From the NCBI RefSeq assembly GCF_024713975.1, contig NC_091093.1:17357501-17421500 (forward strand): 64,000 nt of DNA. The letters run 5' to 3'. Below the pieces are notes generated by a model. That model had not been told where the DNA came from. It ran no database searches and saw nothing but the letters and a program-made list of their open reading frames with translations. The position numbers and the translations under genes are program-made. This DNA comes from Paralichthys olivaceus. Its lineage: Eukaryota; Chordata; Actinopteri; Pleuronectiformes; Paralichthyidae. Positions 44,801 through 55,400 of this stretch are shown piece after piece. How positions within the stretch are numbered: the stretch's first letter is position 1; each line of letters opens with the position of its first letter.

Positions 44801-46009
44801 ATAAATTAAGAAAAATTAACATGGATTAAAAAAACAGACTCATCAATGAAGACAAGAGCAAAATCACCTTTAGCTTTTCCAACTTTACGAGGTAACGCAT
44901 CACTCGAAAGCTGCATCTTTTCGGGGTCACCACCTTCATCCTCGACAGCCTGAAAACATTTTAAAAAAAACATGCAATTAAAACCAAAGACAGCCACAGT
45001 GTTTAATTGATAAGTCAATCAACTGAAAATCATGTTCAATATACATTATCAATTGTAAGTATTAACACTTAATATTTTCCAATTCCAGCTTTTGAACTGT
45101 GAAATTGAATGCATTTCTTTGTCAAATATATATCTGATTGTAAGATGGACGACTAACATTAAACGAATGAATGATCAAAAAAAATCTCTAATACCACAAA
45201 TCCTAATTCGGAACAGTTTGTAAGCAACTGGCTCATATCAAATATGTTCTGATTTTACAGGTTATTCATTAAGTATGGGAGCTCGTCTTTCACACATAAA
45301 CTTGGATCCATCATTAAATGTTTTATGAACATGGAGTAAATACGATACAAGGATAACCGTCTGACACCTTGATGCGGACCTCCTAGTGGGTGAGTTCATA
45401 GCAACCATCCAGTGGGAACACAAACAAGTCCTGCTCCCATTTGTAAATTGTACTTAAAATGGTTGCAGGGAAGATCCAGCACGAACCAACAAGCTGAGCT
45501 CAATCGCATCCCCTCTGCTTCGTGAAGTGCACAATGCCACATTCAGCAATTTGAGGCTTTAAATGATTTTTAATAATCCCAATTATTCTCATGTCGTCTC
45601 GAGGCCTTTCGTGGGCGATGCTAACGGTTAGGATAATACGTGTTTTCGTTTTCCCGGTGCTCATTCAAACCCCTGCAGCTCACACGCATGTCTCTGTCCA
45701 CAGATATCTATGTGTCTACCAGGTGGTGGGTGTTTAAGTGGACGTGTGTAAAGCTAAACTGGGCCAGCGGTCGCGACCATCGAGCTAACAGAGAAACCTG
45801 TCACGGACGTAGCTAGCGTTAGCATCTCTGCATCGCAACCACTCATCTACTAAACAGGCTCGTTTTGGACTCACCTGTTTCAGCCTGGCTAGAAGAACGC
45901 TCTTTACGCCCGAAGTGTCCAAACTCCTTCGCTTCAGCTCGGATTTTAGGTCGACAACTCTTAATTCTGTTATCTTCTTCGACTCCGTGGAAATGGCTCC
46001 CGACGCCAT
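35699..46009 (-). CDS. sltm: SLTM, SAFB-like transcription modulator, complete
   Basis: SLTM is a nuclear SAP/RRM protein of the SAFB family that binds DNA and RNA and generally represses transcription. Twenty exons join in phase to 1016 codons; I recall the human protein as about 1030. SAP domain: residues about 14-48 ([20 protein letters not shown]). An acidic region spans about 101-210, with seven 8-residue repeats at 143-198. The RRM is about 351-424, with NIWVSGLSS as RNP2 and KCYGLVTM as the RNP1 region. A Lys/Ser-rich linker follows. Residues about 570-720 form an Arg/Glu-rich coiled coil. The Arg/Gly/Pro-rich tail includes [25 protein letters not shown] and the C-terminal [13 protein letters not shown] and GGFKPFK, typical of SLTM rather than SAFB1/2. 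It converges on mindy2 and diverges from rnf111. The start ATG has an AAAATGG context. Confidence 0.96.
35902..36056 (-). CDS. sltm: SLTM exon 19
   Basis: 155 bases encoding [20 protein letters not shown], then [20 protein letters not shown] and RSSMMSTS. Confidence 0.94.
36110..36175 (-). repeat. Short fragment of repeat family A (minus)
   Basis: CCTCAATCAAGGAG followed by CTGCTTGTTTGTTAGTGATT. This matches the complement of the family's AACAAACAAAC tail. It lies in SLTM intron 18. Confidence 0.5.
36283..36421 (-). CDS. sltm: SLTM exon 18
   Basis: 139 bases encoding an RGG/Ser-rich tail segment: [34 protein letters not shown] and [12 protein letters not shown]. Confidence 0.92.
36515..36826 (-). 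CDS. sltm: SLTM exon 17
   Basis: 312 bases encoding [40 protein letters not shown] and an Arg/Gly/Met-rich stretch ending NSNKGDM. Confidence 0.95.
36827..37312 (-). other. sltm: SLTM intron 16
   Basis: A 486-bp intron with no further feature seen. Confidence 0.75.
37313..37486 (-). CDS. sltm: SLTM exon 16
   Basis: 174 bases encoding [40 protein letters not shown] and [18 protein letters not shown] donor. Confidence 0.95.
37487..38199 (-). other. sltm: SLTM intron 15
   Basis: A 0.7-kb intron. It contains a family B repeat copy at about 37846-38090. Confidence 0.75.
37846..38090 (+). repeat. Dispersed repeat family B, copy 1
   Basis: It shares ordered phrases with 44030-44250: AACACAAAGT, GTGTCCTAACAACGTCT, GTGTAAAGTGAGGACAT, GGCCTCTAATGTGTGC and CCTGATCCCGTAGCAGAAAC. 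It is noncoding; class unknown. Confidence 0.65.
38200..38324 (-). CDS. sltm: SLTM exon 15 (coiled coil)
   Basis: 125 bases encoding [20 protein letters not shown], then [16 protein letters not shown]. The donor GTATAC is atypical, but the split Gly codon joins RRDDPYW in frame. Confidence 0.92.
38549..38729 (-). CDS. sltm: SLTM exon 14 (Arg/Glu-rich coiled coil)
   Basis: 181 bases encoding alternating ERER and ERLE units, a charged helix typical of the SAFB family. Confidence 0.95.
38845..38990 (-). CDS. sltm: SLTM exon 13 (coiled-coil start)
   Basis: 146 bases encoding [32 protein letters not shown] and RVRRAVELR, highly similar to SAFB-family sequences. Confidence 0.96.
39092..39148 (-). 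CDS. sltm: SLTM exon 12
   Basis: 19 codons, phase 0: [19 protein letters not shown]. Confidence 0.94.
39269..39369 (-). CDS. sltm: SLTM exon 11
   Basis: 101 bases encoding [20 protein letters not shown] and [13 protein letters not shown]. The acceptor is CAAG rather than CAG, so its position rests on frame. Confidence 0.9.
39462..39622 (-). CDS. sltm: SLTM exon 10
   Basis: 161 bases encoding a charged linker ([19 protein letters not shown] and so on) ending [14 protein letters not shown] donor. Confidence 0.92.
39701..39813 (-). CDS. sltm: SLTM exon 9
   Basis: 113 bases encoding a Lys/Glu/Ser-rich linker that starts [18 protein letters not shown]. It ends at a GTGAGT donor. Confidence 0.92.
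39922..40071 (-). CDS. sltm: SLTM exon 8 (RRM, second half)
   Basis: 50 codons, phase 0 at both ends: [20 protein letters not shown], then [17 protein letters not shown] and [11 protein letters not shown]. Confidence 0.96.
40152..40255 (-). CDS. sltm: SLTM exon 7 (RRM, first half)
   Basis: 104 bases encoding [20 protein letters not shown] and [14 protein letters not shown], the RNP2 strand and first helix of the RRM. Confidence 0.96.
40351..40385 (-). CDS. sltm: SLTM exon 6 (35 bases)
   Basis: A short exon encoding [11 protein letters not shown] between CCATAG and GTAAGA. Both phases fit. Confidence 0.82.
40386..40974 (-). other. sltm: SLTM intron 5
   Basis: A 589-bp intron between the acidic exon and the short exon 6. 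Nothing further is seen. Confidence 0.75.
40975..41659 (-). CDS. sltm: SLTM exon 5 (acidic region with 24-bp repeats)
   Basis: 685 bases from CCCTCAG to GTTTGT. It encodes an Asp/Glu-rich, presumably disordered region and ends in a Lys/Ser-rich stretch. A coding minisatellite lies at 41367-41534. Confidence 0.92.
41367..41534 (-). repeat. Coding 24-bp minisatellite in SLTM exon 5
   Basis: Seven 8-residue units (residues 143-198), including [16 protein letters not shown] twice, [24 protein letters not shown] and EADPEVEI. The DNA period is 24 bp and never breaks frame. The two DAETEPEV units are almost identical at DNA level, so the expansion looks recent. Confidence 0.92.
41660..42955 (-). 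other. sltm: SLTM intron 4
   Basis: A 1.3-kb intron. The 82-codon open frame at 42445-42693 has no family I recognise. A TGACGTCA palindrome lies at 42083. No exon is supported. Confidence 0.7.
42956..42983 (-). CDS. sltm: SLTM exon 4 (28 bases)
   Basis: A very short exon encoding ETEEYESEK plus one base. It is bounded by TTTTTTAG and GTATGT. Frame continuity into the acidic exon supports it. Confidence 0.8.
43082..43499 (+). mobile_element. MITE-like element with 8-bp target duplication
   Basis: 418 bp with termini GGGTGTGCGATAT and ATATCGCACACCC, so perfect 13-bp inverted repeats. It is flanked on both sides by AAAAGTAG (43074-43081 and 43500-43507). An 8-bp duplication is the hallmark of hAT transposons. 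No transposase is present. Confidence 0.85.
44030..44250 (+). repeat. Dispersed repeat family B, copy 2
   Basis: It matches copy 1 through AACACAAAGTTAACTTAAAT, GTGTAAAGTGAGCATAGG, ACCTATAATGTGCCTGTCCT and GATGCTGTAGCAGCATC. The element may extend left to the TTTTCACATGTAGTTC motif near 43850. Confidence 0.65.
44729..44784 (-). CDS. sltm: SLTM exon 3
   Basis: 56 bases encoding [19 protein letters not shown], phase 0 end. The intron before it is only 83 bases. Confidence 0.88.
44868..44949 (-). CDS. sltm: SLTM exon 2
   Basis: 82 bases encoding [20 protein letters not shown] and RKVGKAK, phase 1 end. Confidence 0.9.
44950..45874 (-). other. sltm: SLTM intron 1
   Basis: A 0.9-kb intron, GC-richer toward exon 1. 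It probably contains promoter-proximal control sequence. No exon or repeat is seen. Confidence 0.75.
45875..46009 (-). CDS. sltm: SLTM exon 1 (SAP domain)
   Basis: 45 codons from ATG to a CAG|GTGAGT donor, phase 0. It holds nearly the whole SAP DNA-binding helix-turn-helix. An upstream in-frame ATG at 46054 is less likely because it lies in a CG-repeat stretch and breaks the conserved N-terminus. Confidence 0.94.
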
Positions 46010-46036
46010 TTTACCTCCAGATAACTGAAACGAGCG

Positions 46037-46048
46037 CGCGCGTGCGCG
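46037..46048. promoter_or_regulatory. sltm: NRF1-type site in the SLTM core promoter
   Basis: CGCGCGTGCGCG, in complement CGCGCACGCGCG, fits the NRF1 consensus. It lies about 28 bases upstream of the SLTM start codon. Function is inferred. Confidence 0.45.
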
Positions 46049-46054
46049 GACCAT

Positions 46055-48150
46055 GTTTGCAAAGCTTCTGCTTCTTCGTTGTTTTCATTTGTTGTCATTA
46101 GATACCACACCGCCACCTACTGCCCGTGACTGGCAACATGTAAACAAACCGATGACCTATAAAATAATGCAGGAACAAATCATCCAACCAATCTTTATAC
46201 AAACACCATTCATTCATTTCAATGTGAGGAATTAGTGTAAGATGGAAGCTGTGTAAACTATTCATCAAACACACACACATTTTTTCTGTCCAGGCATTCT
46301 TATCACATTATTTTTTTCTCATCATATCAGTCTAATGGATTTTTATTGTGACTTTATATATTTTTTAAAGTACCTCTATTTCTAACTATGTGGGTTTTTT
46401 TTACACATTATACGGGGATAACTTTCACTTTGTATCAGCTTCTCAGAATTATCCACAATTACAAAATGTAATCTCCTCACCCAGGTATTGAAGCCTTGAG
46501 TGGATGATCTTTATGATATTTTCTTTGACACCCTCCCTGGTTTCTTTGACATCCCTTGTTTTGTATCTCCATTTGGTTGGTGCTTGTACATTGTCTTCAT
46601 CAGCCCTTTGATATCCTTTGTTTTATCTTATCTTTTCTCATAAATGTATCTTTAATTTCGCCTAGTTGTTGCTTATGGCTATCCGATTTGTACTTATAAG
46701 TACTTATACATGTATAATGGGAACCTATTGTCCATTTAGAGGCATTTTTAGAGGTTAACCTAAACAGTAATATGTTACCCTGATGCGCTATTGTCCTCAT
46801 ATTAACTTTCCTTTCTTGATGGCAGGCAGTTTCCCTGATGTTGGAGGTATGCAGTCTTTTGTAATTAGTGAAATGGAAACAGGCAGTGGGTCTGAGAGCC
46901 TGATAGTTTCTTCTATCTGATTGGACAATTACAAGGGGGTGTAGCCTATGTGTTTGAATGTCCTTTGTCTCACCGTTTACCAGATGAAGGTCCACAGGAC
47001 CAAAATGTGATGTTAAAATCGATAGGTACACAGGCCTTGTGATATGTGGTGTTGAGTATAATTCTATAAAAGCAAAGGAATGAAAATGCCCATCAGCAGA
47101 GTTCCTCCTTTCTCTATCCCACATGATTCCAGTACCTTTACACAGACTATAATCAGTTTCTTCTGTTGCTGTTTGATCTCGAAAGACATTCAGCTTCTCC
47201 ATCCTAGTTTTGTCACACCTACCTCAAGTAGTTCTACTGTCTCAAACTAGTTATTCACAATAAGTAAGATTTTGTCTTGTGTTGTACAGCAACTGTGATT
47301 TATTATTCCTGCTAAAAACTTATTTTGGTCCCAATTCTTATGTAATGTCTGATCAGGAATCCAAGTAGATGTTCCTCTGTAGACATCCCTCATTACTTCC
47401 CTATATCAGTTTGCATTTATTTTAAATGGGGACACATTTTTTTGAGTATGTTGAACATTTGACATTGAATATTTGGATATACTTATTTCAGTATTGTGTG
47501 ACTAATTATGATAGTGGAAGAAATAAATGTATGGGTTATATGGTTTCCAGCAACAACATTTTACTCATCATCTTGAATAACCATTTTTTGCAGCCTGGAT
47601 AGTGATAATTTATGTATACATACAAATTTTGTGCTTTTGCCTTTATGCTTCTCAATGCCATATGTCTGGCCTATTTAATCAGATACTTTGCTGTTGTCCT
47701 CTGATTATTATCATTATGACTTATTTGAATTTTAGGTTTTGCAGATTGTTTTCATAACCAATCAGTCAACTGATGATTTTTTAAAAATCATTCATTGATT
47801 TATGTTGTGTTAGTAAACAAGGAAACATGCCTGTCACAGTTTCCCAGATCAAGATCATTTCTCATTATGACTAAGAACCACCGCAAACATACAGTATTGT
47901 ACATAAAGCAGTTTAAATTAGCTACACCTCAGCTCCATCAATGAAATGCTGCTTAAACATTGACCCATTAATATGAATCTATGTGTGTGTGTGTCTGTTT
48001 GATTTTCCTTTCATTCTTGGTCTGGTCTGTATGAATCCCCCTTGTTTGTTTTTCAACATTTATATTATCTTCGTCAACGTGGTGTGATCTATGCGACTGT
48101 GTGGAATTTGTGTAAATTACAATAAATATAAAATAAATTAAAACAAATTC
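46055..48150. other. Divergent intergenic region sltm/rnf111
   Basis: 2.1 kb of AT-rich sequence. The 200-codon minus-strand open frame at 46600-47202 has no recognisable domain. Nearby TGAAGGTCCACAGGACC, an imperfect palindrome, and short repeated phrases suggest a decayed mobile element. No gene is supported. Confidence 0.55.
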
Positions 48151-48179
48151 ATTCTAACTGTCGCAAAGTGTCGCAAAGT

Positions 48180-48560
48180 CGCTGTCGGCTGACGGCGAGT
48201 TGGCGCCCCCGTGCGGCGCTCAGGGCAACGACGAGCGCTGTGGCCGTGAGCCGTATCCAGCAGAACGACGACCTGCTGGGTAAACAAGGCAGGAATGGGA
48301 GCTTCGTCGAGGGCTAATAGTGAGACTCTTCTCTCTTGTCAAAAACATACATGGTAGCGACGTCGCAGCGGCTCTTACGGTGTGATAGAACAGCCGCGCG
48401 AGTCAAAATGGCTGAGTATAATCGGGTATTTGCTGAGTGAGGAGGAGCTAGCCTCTGCGTTAGCTTAGCTCGTAGCTAGCAGGGCCCGCTGCTGCTGCTG
48501 CTGCCGTCGCCTCTCGGCTCAGCTCGGGACGCTGTTGTCAGTTTCACTCTGCCGCTGCCT
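48180..48560 (+). promoter_or_regulatory. rnf111: RNF111 CpG-rich promoter region
   Basis: A sharp change from AT-rich to CG-rich sequence with many CpG dinucleotides, directly before the noncoding first exon. No TATA box is seen, so it is probably a dispersed-start CpG promoter. Confidence 0.5.
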
Positions 48561-48729
48561 CCCCGGGACTCCTGCGGTTTCTCTACGGGCCCGTGTAGTC
48601 GCTGCTCGGCGTTACGTTCGGATCACTGCCCCGGTTTCAACGTTTGTCATTATTGTTCCCACACAGGATTTCACCTCCCATGTTCGGAAAAGGACGGTGA
48701 CACATTCTGAAAAAAGGACTCGGAGCCAG
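48400..48729 (+). other. rnf111: RNF111 noncoding exon 1 (5'UTR; start approximate)
   Basis: GC-rich sequence ending at a consensus donor CCAG|GTACGT at 48729/48730, positioned to splice to the coding exon at about 51587. The left end is a guess. It includes a CTG run near 48489-48503. Confidence 0.55.
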
Positions 48730-51586
48730 GTACGTGCTGTCTTTGTTGTCTTCTGTCTGGAGTGTGTCAGGCGAGCTGGCTACTTGGTCCACTCTGCTTC
48801 CTTCTCGTTCCGTATTGAAACACTCGCAACGAGAGTTCGTAACATTTGATTTTTCCACATTTTAATGGCCTCTCCGTCAACGTGAATCGCTTTGGCCTCA
48901 GTCACATCAGCGGCGTTTGTGGGGCACAGTCGGACAGACAGCTGCTGCTCCGCTTATTGTGATTGTTAAACGTTGTAGAAAACTATGCCCAGCACCAGTC
49001 ACAGGCTCGATGCTGTCCAGATAAACATGTAGCTGTGTTTATTGTCTGATCTGAGAGCCTGGTGGTGGTTTTTCACAGGCTGAAAGCACAGTGGGCATCG
49101 CTAGCAGCAGCTCAGTCGTACATCTTGAATTGCTTTACTCCATTTCTGCTACACCATATATTTCCTTCTACAGGTTGTTCACATCGGTTCTGTTGGACTT
49201 ACACACATGATCTCTCCTTCATCGTTATTGAGAAATCTGTATTATCCAGCCTTGATGCATGGGGATGTGTTTTTTTCTTCCTTCAGGGCTGTCCTCTGAG
49301 GCCCCTGGATTCATGCATGTCATTGCGCAGCTCTCTCTGTGGCATCTGAAGGACTCTCATACTCATGTATTTAGAAACAGGAAGACAAGTATTGCATGTG
49401 TTATCAATAGTAGTGTCCATAAATTCACTGTTTCACTGAATCTGTAGAAAAACATCCCCATGCAACATCAATGACATCAGAGCCATTTACATAAAGTTAC
49501 AGCTTCAGGTCAAGTGAAATCTAGCACATTATTCTGAAATAATCCATGAAGGAAGAATGCAATGTCTTGTGTTTTCGCACTCCATCACATAGGTACACCA
49601 TGAACACACTAGTGTACAGTTAACCTGCAGCAAACACTACCACAAATGTGGTCAAATTTGCACTCAAATGGAAAGTGAATGTAGATTTGTTTTCAAATTT
49701 GCTCACAGCTGACAAGTAAAAAAATGTCTTATTAAAATATCTTTGCTATGGTGTAGATAAAATCTCATAGGGACTTTGACACTCCTCAATTTTATTAAAG
49801 AAATATTTCAAATCAGTGTGAGGAAGTAAGACACCAACGTTTCTTAAAGCTTCCTGATGTTTCTTCATTTGTGTATTCTCAGCAAACAATTTGGATGAGA
49901 CTAATAAAGCATTGATTTTCTTCTGCTGTGCTGCATCCCTTGTTCTTCCAGGTGGCAACATAGAAAGAACCAGTACACTATCTTTTTAATCACTTGCTGA
50001 AGTAATAGTACCGTGATTATGTTTTCTGATTACGTCATATCAAGAAGTGTATTCAGCTTCTTGCTCCGGGTGTTATCACCAATTGCATTCAGTGTGTAAG
50101 CCTCCCCTTGTGTCATTTACCCATCTGTCGCTATCATACAGTCACTGAAAATGGCTGGAAACATGTCACCCTGTGTGATTAATTTCACAGTAATGGCTTC
50201 AATAGAGATATCCACAACAATTTTGATAACTCCCACTTGAATCATATATGTTCTTTGCAGCTACATGAACTCTGTGAGTGTTTCTTGGCTAAGACACTCA
50301 ATCGCAATGTTCAAACTGATTGGTGGTCAGTATTGGGGTTCATGTTTTTTAGAATCCTTTAATTAATCAGTATTAGTCATATAAATCTTGATAGCACACC
50401 ATTGATAATGATCTTTGGTATTATACTATAATAATTTTCTTGTACCATTTACCTAAATCCTTATTTCTTAATGTACAACAATACAATAGCTTGTCCATTA
50501 TAACAGTGTGAGTTGTTGTTGGATATAATATATATTGTAAGAAAGCAGCAGGTTATTGGTATAACTGAAGAGTACATTTGAAAGCAGTGATCAGTAATAT
50601 CCAAAATTGAGTCACTACATTAAAAGCTTCAATGTTACATTACAGACCTTTTCTTTCTTGCCAATTTAGAAGTGCAGTCACTCAGTGTTGTAACCCCTCT
50701 CAATGCTAACACCACTGCTGGTTTACAGTGGGGGTATTCAGCCATGTGGCCTCTGAAGACTTATGAAATCATAATATCGACTTTTAGTTGCATTATTATG
50801 AAGTTGGCAAAATGTTGGTAGTGCTGGCATGTGGTGTTGCGCTGGGAGACATTACCCTGCTGTTAAAATTGTCCCACTGCAATGTGCTGAAAAGATTCTC
50901 TTTCTCTTAGCAGTTGCACACAAATACAGAAATGTCCCCGTGTCAAGAGATAAACATGAGTTGAGATTTAATTGTGGATATTACCTATGACATGATCCTG
51001 TTTTTATTTAATCTGTTTCATAAGTTACCTGGAATAAACAGTAACTATTGACTCAGCCTCATTTTTAACTCAGCCTATGTGTGTTTATTTTCTGTCTTTA
51101 ATCAACAGCCAGGTCAATTTGTCCTAACAAACAGAAGGACTGGAAGTAGATGAACATAGTGTTGCCCCACATTTAACACAATGTTGTTAAAGGCATATTT
51201 TACGTGTTTTCAGGTCAGTGTGTTGTAGATTGAACAGTAAAATCCTCAGGGAAAGATCAGAAATAAATTTTCAGTTTAAGATAAAAAAGCTTATTCTTCT
51301 ATAGGTGATCTATTAATTGATTATGCTAAATGCAGATCTGATTTAGCCTAATTTATCCTTGACATTTGAATGGAGCATTGCTTGTTTCATTTGAGTTTAG
51401 TTATCAAACAATTCCTTTCAAATATGTATTCAATGGTCATAATGGAATAGTCTTAGATCATTGATTATTAGATGATAACACTGTTTTGGTTTTGGTTTGT
51501 TCTGTAAAACTGATCTTGATATTCCACAACTCCTTTGAATTTCGTCACTGACGTAATGATCTGTCCTTTTCCCCTCGTGAGGATAG
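48730..51586 (+). other. rnf111: RNF111 intron 1
   Basis: A 2.9-kb AT-rich intron ending at the GGATAG acceptor. I see no repeat or exon with support. Confidence 0.65.
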
Positions 51587-51596
51587 ACCTGCCACC

Positions 51597-52473
51597 ATGA
51601 AGAGTGAGGTGCCATCTGAGGCCCCGAGCAGACAGGAGCATCTGAAGGAGCCACTGGTCAACCCAGAGCCAATGGAGGCGGCCAAGAGCTTCCCTGACAA
51701 CATGGAGGTGATTGGAAAGGCAGGCAGTGAATTTGAAACCATGTGTGAGTCCAGGCATCGGCCCTTGAGGGACACAGGAACTCACAGAGACTCAGAACGC
51801 AGCCTCCCTGGACGAAGAAAAAGAAAAGGCCAACAGGCAGGGCCATCAGACTGCTCACTGAAGGAGGGCCACATCAGTGAGAGCTCGCTGACCCCTCAGC
51901 GTCCGAGGGTAGAACTTTTACAGCACCCCAGTGAGGATGAACATAATCACGATTCCTCTTTTAGTGACTGTGCTTCCTCCCCTTCCTCGAGCTTGCGATT
52001 TGGGGACTCGGACACTATCAGTTCAGAGGACGATGGGGAAACTGGAGCGACAGGGGGCCAAAACAAGGCTCCTGCCCTGACAACAGGAGGAGCCACTGGA
52101 CACAGCTTGCGCCCTGTTCTGGGTCGAACTCGGGGGAATCGCTCTCATAAGTGGCTGCGGTCTGAGGCTGAGCCAGTGCTTCTGAAGAGGCCATGTATGA
52201 ACAGCCGACGGCCTCTGCATAGGAAACGTTTTGTGAAAACAACTCCTGGAGGGGGTCAACGGACTCAAAAGCAAAAGGAGCGACTATTACTGCAGAGGAA
52301 GAAACGTGAAGTGATTGCACGTAGGAAGTATGCTCTTCTCCATAGCACCAGTAGTTCCAGCGGGGAGCTAAGTAGTGACTCGTCTACCCCCTCGTCTACC
52401 GAAGCAGAAGATGAGCTGTATGTAGATGTCAGCAGCACCAGCAGCCAGGCCAACAGTGCTACTGTAGCCACAG
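51597..52473 (+). CDS. rnf111: RNF111 coding exon 1 (exon 2 of the gene)
   Basis: 877 bases from the start ATG to GCCACAG|GTAATT. The exon itself probably begins at 51587 after GGATAG. It encodes a Ser-rich acidic region and a basic nuclear-localisation-like stretch ([20 protein letters not shown]). Confidence 0.94.
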
Positions 52474-55400
52474 GTAATTACAAACCCTGACCCCAGTACT
52501 GGTGTGTCTTTGTTTTAGATTGTAATCTTTCCATTGTATCTAACATATGTTAATATACGGCATTAGGGTGTGTTAATGTAAGCTAGGTCATATTGTTAAA
52601 AGAACTGTAAACATGGAGAGCAAATATATAGTGTCGTCATTGCAATGTGATCACAAGAAGACTTAGAAACAGAAGACCGCTAGCTTGGTCATGGCACATA
52701 CATATACAGCTCAGAGGATGTCAGTCTAAATCTCTCAATTACTTTGTTGGCTAGAGCCATGCTCATTTTCTTATTTCACTATTGGGTTGGTCAAGTTGAC
52801 TGGGCTGAATTTTTGTTTTACACTGCACATGTCTGTCATCAGGGAAAACACGCAATAACCATGTGCGTCAGGGACAGGATTACACAAAGTCAGTGCAGCA
52901 TATATTATTTGCATTGGGCTTGGGTTGGGTTTGGACACAAAAAACAGAATGCCTGTCAGGTCAGGCTTAGTTAATTCTCTCTCCGGCTTGGACAGGACAG
53001 AAAAATGGGAGCCAGGCTACACTCATGCTACACGCCCGAGTAATGAAGGCGATCATTTCTTTAGTATAAACACCACAAGAATCTAAATAAAACTTTTTTT
53101 TTATTGAATCACGAATCATCATGACAGTAAGAATCAGATTATTAATCAAATCACGAGGTTCCCACACATACATCAGAAGACCCACCTTGCATAGTGTTTG
53201 CAAAGTACTTGACAGGATATAAAATATTGGATAGAAAATGGCGCTTATCTGCCCCATGTGAAGGTTATAAACCTTTATTATAGCTTTTGCACTTTTCATA
53301 AACGTGATAAATGTTGCAGCTTGCATGAGAATATAGTCTGTGTTGCTTCTGCACCACTGATAAAGGAACATCTACTCCCCTGTGCCTCTCAGGACCCCCT
53401 TACCTGGCAGGCTGTAATGGAAAGTGCTGCCCTCTGTACTTGTTTGAGCAACAGTTTTATGTAGCTCCTAAATCTAAACCATCACTTTCTGCTCTCATTC
53501 TCAGCGAATATCTCAGCCCACTATGCACATGAAGGGCACCTTCTACTGCCTTATCCAAAATGTTTCAGCGTTTACAACAGGATTCAGTGTATCCTGTGAA
53601 AAAGCCCCACCTTTACTGCGTCTCGTTGTTTTCCTCGTGTAGCCGTTTAGCCTCAGCAATATTTTTTTGCTGTGACCCTGAGGGAGAATGGAAAGTTAGT
53701 TGTTATGCCTCTATGGTGGGAGGCAAGTGGGAGAAAACTCAGTTGCTGTTGAGTGTTAGCCTTTGCATAGAAACAGCCAGTCTCACAGGGAAAACAAGGC
53801 ATGTGTTTACAGCAGGGGAAAGCAAGTGATGAAACCTGCCTTCATCACACGCGAACTCCAGAGTTAGAGTAGGTGTGTGATATAGCCAGGAAACCGGTTA
53901 ATCCTACCTTTATCCTACACTCAACAGAGGATATTAAAATGTGAATCAACAATCTCTTTGAAAGGTCACAACTGGATTGTTGTTAATATAAAAGGAATTC
54001 TACTCATTTTACTCTGTTGAAACATCATCTTACAATCATCTGATCAAGTTGCTACCTACGTTGGATTTGAGAGGACATTTGTCTTATGTTATTAAATTGT
54101 GTTAGGAAATAGTAGTAGATGTTGTTTACCTGACCAAACACTACACATATTTGTTACACCTCTCCACCAACTTGAAAGGTGTTGTTGTTTGTGTAACCAC
54201 ATGAAGACCACACGAGTGCCAGGCAGCGAGACTTGCAGAGGGTGCTAAGCAGCAGTTCTCAGGAGACATTGGAATAGAAATCACTGTGGGGATTTGTGGA
54301 CTGATGTGCACAAAAACACAACCTGCACTACTGAAGGGAAAAACTTAAATCTGAACACTAAACAACAAAACTGCAACACAAATAAATGCTGCAAGCCATA
54401 CAAGCTTTCACAGACCAGATACATTTAGCTCAATTCTGGATGAAGCGAAACACAATATTGATTCACTGTCATCATAGCGTTAGCAATAAACAAATCTATT
54501 AAAAAGGTGTCAGGTCTTATAGGTTAATGCATTTGTCTTGAATGCAGATTCACACAGTATTTACATGTTAGGCATGAGAATGTTGGAGAGTATTTGGAAA
54601 GTTGAGTCATATATCAGATGCATGAGTCAGCAACACTCACTAACGCTGAGAAAATGTGACAATAATTAGAAACATGCTTGAAACTGTCGCAAAAGTAACA
54701 AATGTTCAGTGTCTGGGTCTATATGCTGCATAATCATCACTAGTGGGAACTAATGATAGATGAACGCCTTGGCCTCACCCTAAAATGATCCTGTAGATTA
54801 ACTTGTGCATTCAGATATATTCAGGGAGGCATTGCCCTCATTGCTCTCCCATGGCACTGGCACAGTCTCCACTGTGAAGGCTGAGGAGAATGATGTATTT
54901 GTCTCAAATTAGTTTGCTATGACTAACGCGTGTGATGAACTAAGCCCAATGTTTATGAGGTGGACGGCAATAATATACGTGCAGTAGGTTTATTATATAC
55001 AGGCATATTCATTATTGCTAGGTTCTGGCACTATAAGTAAAGTGAGGATTCCCACTTTGTCTTTAAAACTGCACCAATTGTCCATTCAACACTGCGTTTT
55101 TCGGTGAACATTGCAGGTAGCTTATTGAAGAAGTTGTCAGTTCTTCTGTGGAGGAAGACTTTCTCTGTAACTGTCTCTTCATGTATTCCATGATGTTAAG
55201 ATCAGGGCGCTGCAGGACTCCTTGTTGTGAAGATAGTTCTTGATGACTCAGGTTGTATGTTTGGGGTTGTTGTTGCTGCAGAATGAATTTGGCACATATG
55301 AAGGACACACAGTTTTTTTTTGGTGAGGCTAGAGAATAGAAGTACATCTCGATGGTCTTATAATGTTGTTGTCCCATACACAGAAAGGCTTGTGTTTTTT

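Noticed and set aside
46054..46054. Upstream SLTM start (MVRARARS)
   Set aside because: It lies in the CG-repeat promoter stretch, and the conserved N-terminus begins at MASGAIS (46009).
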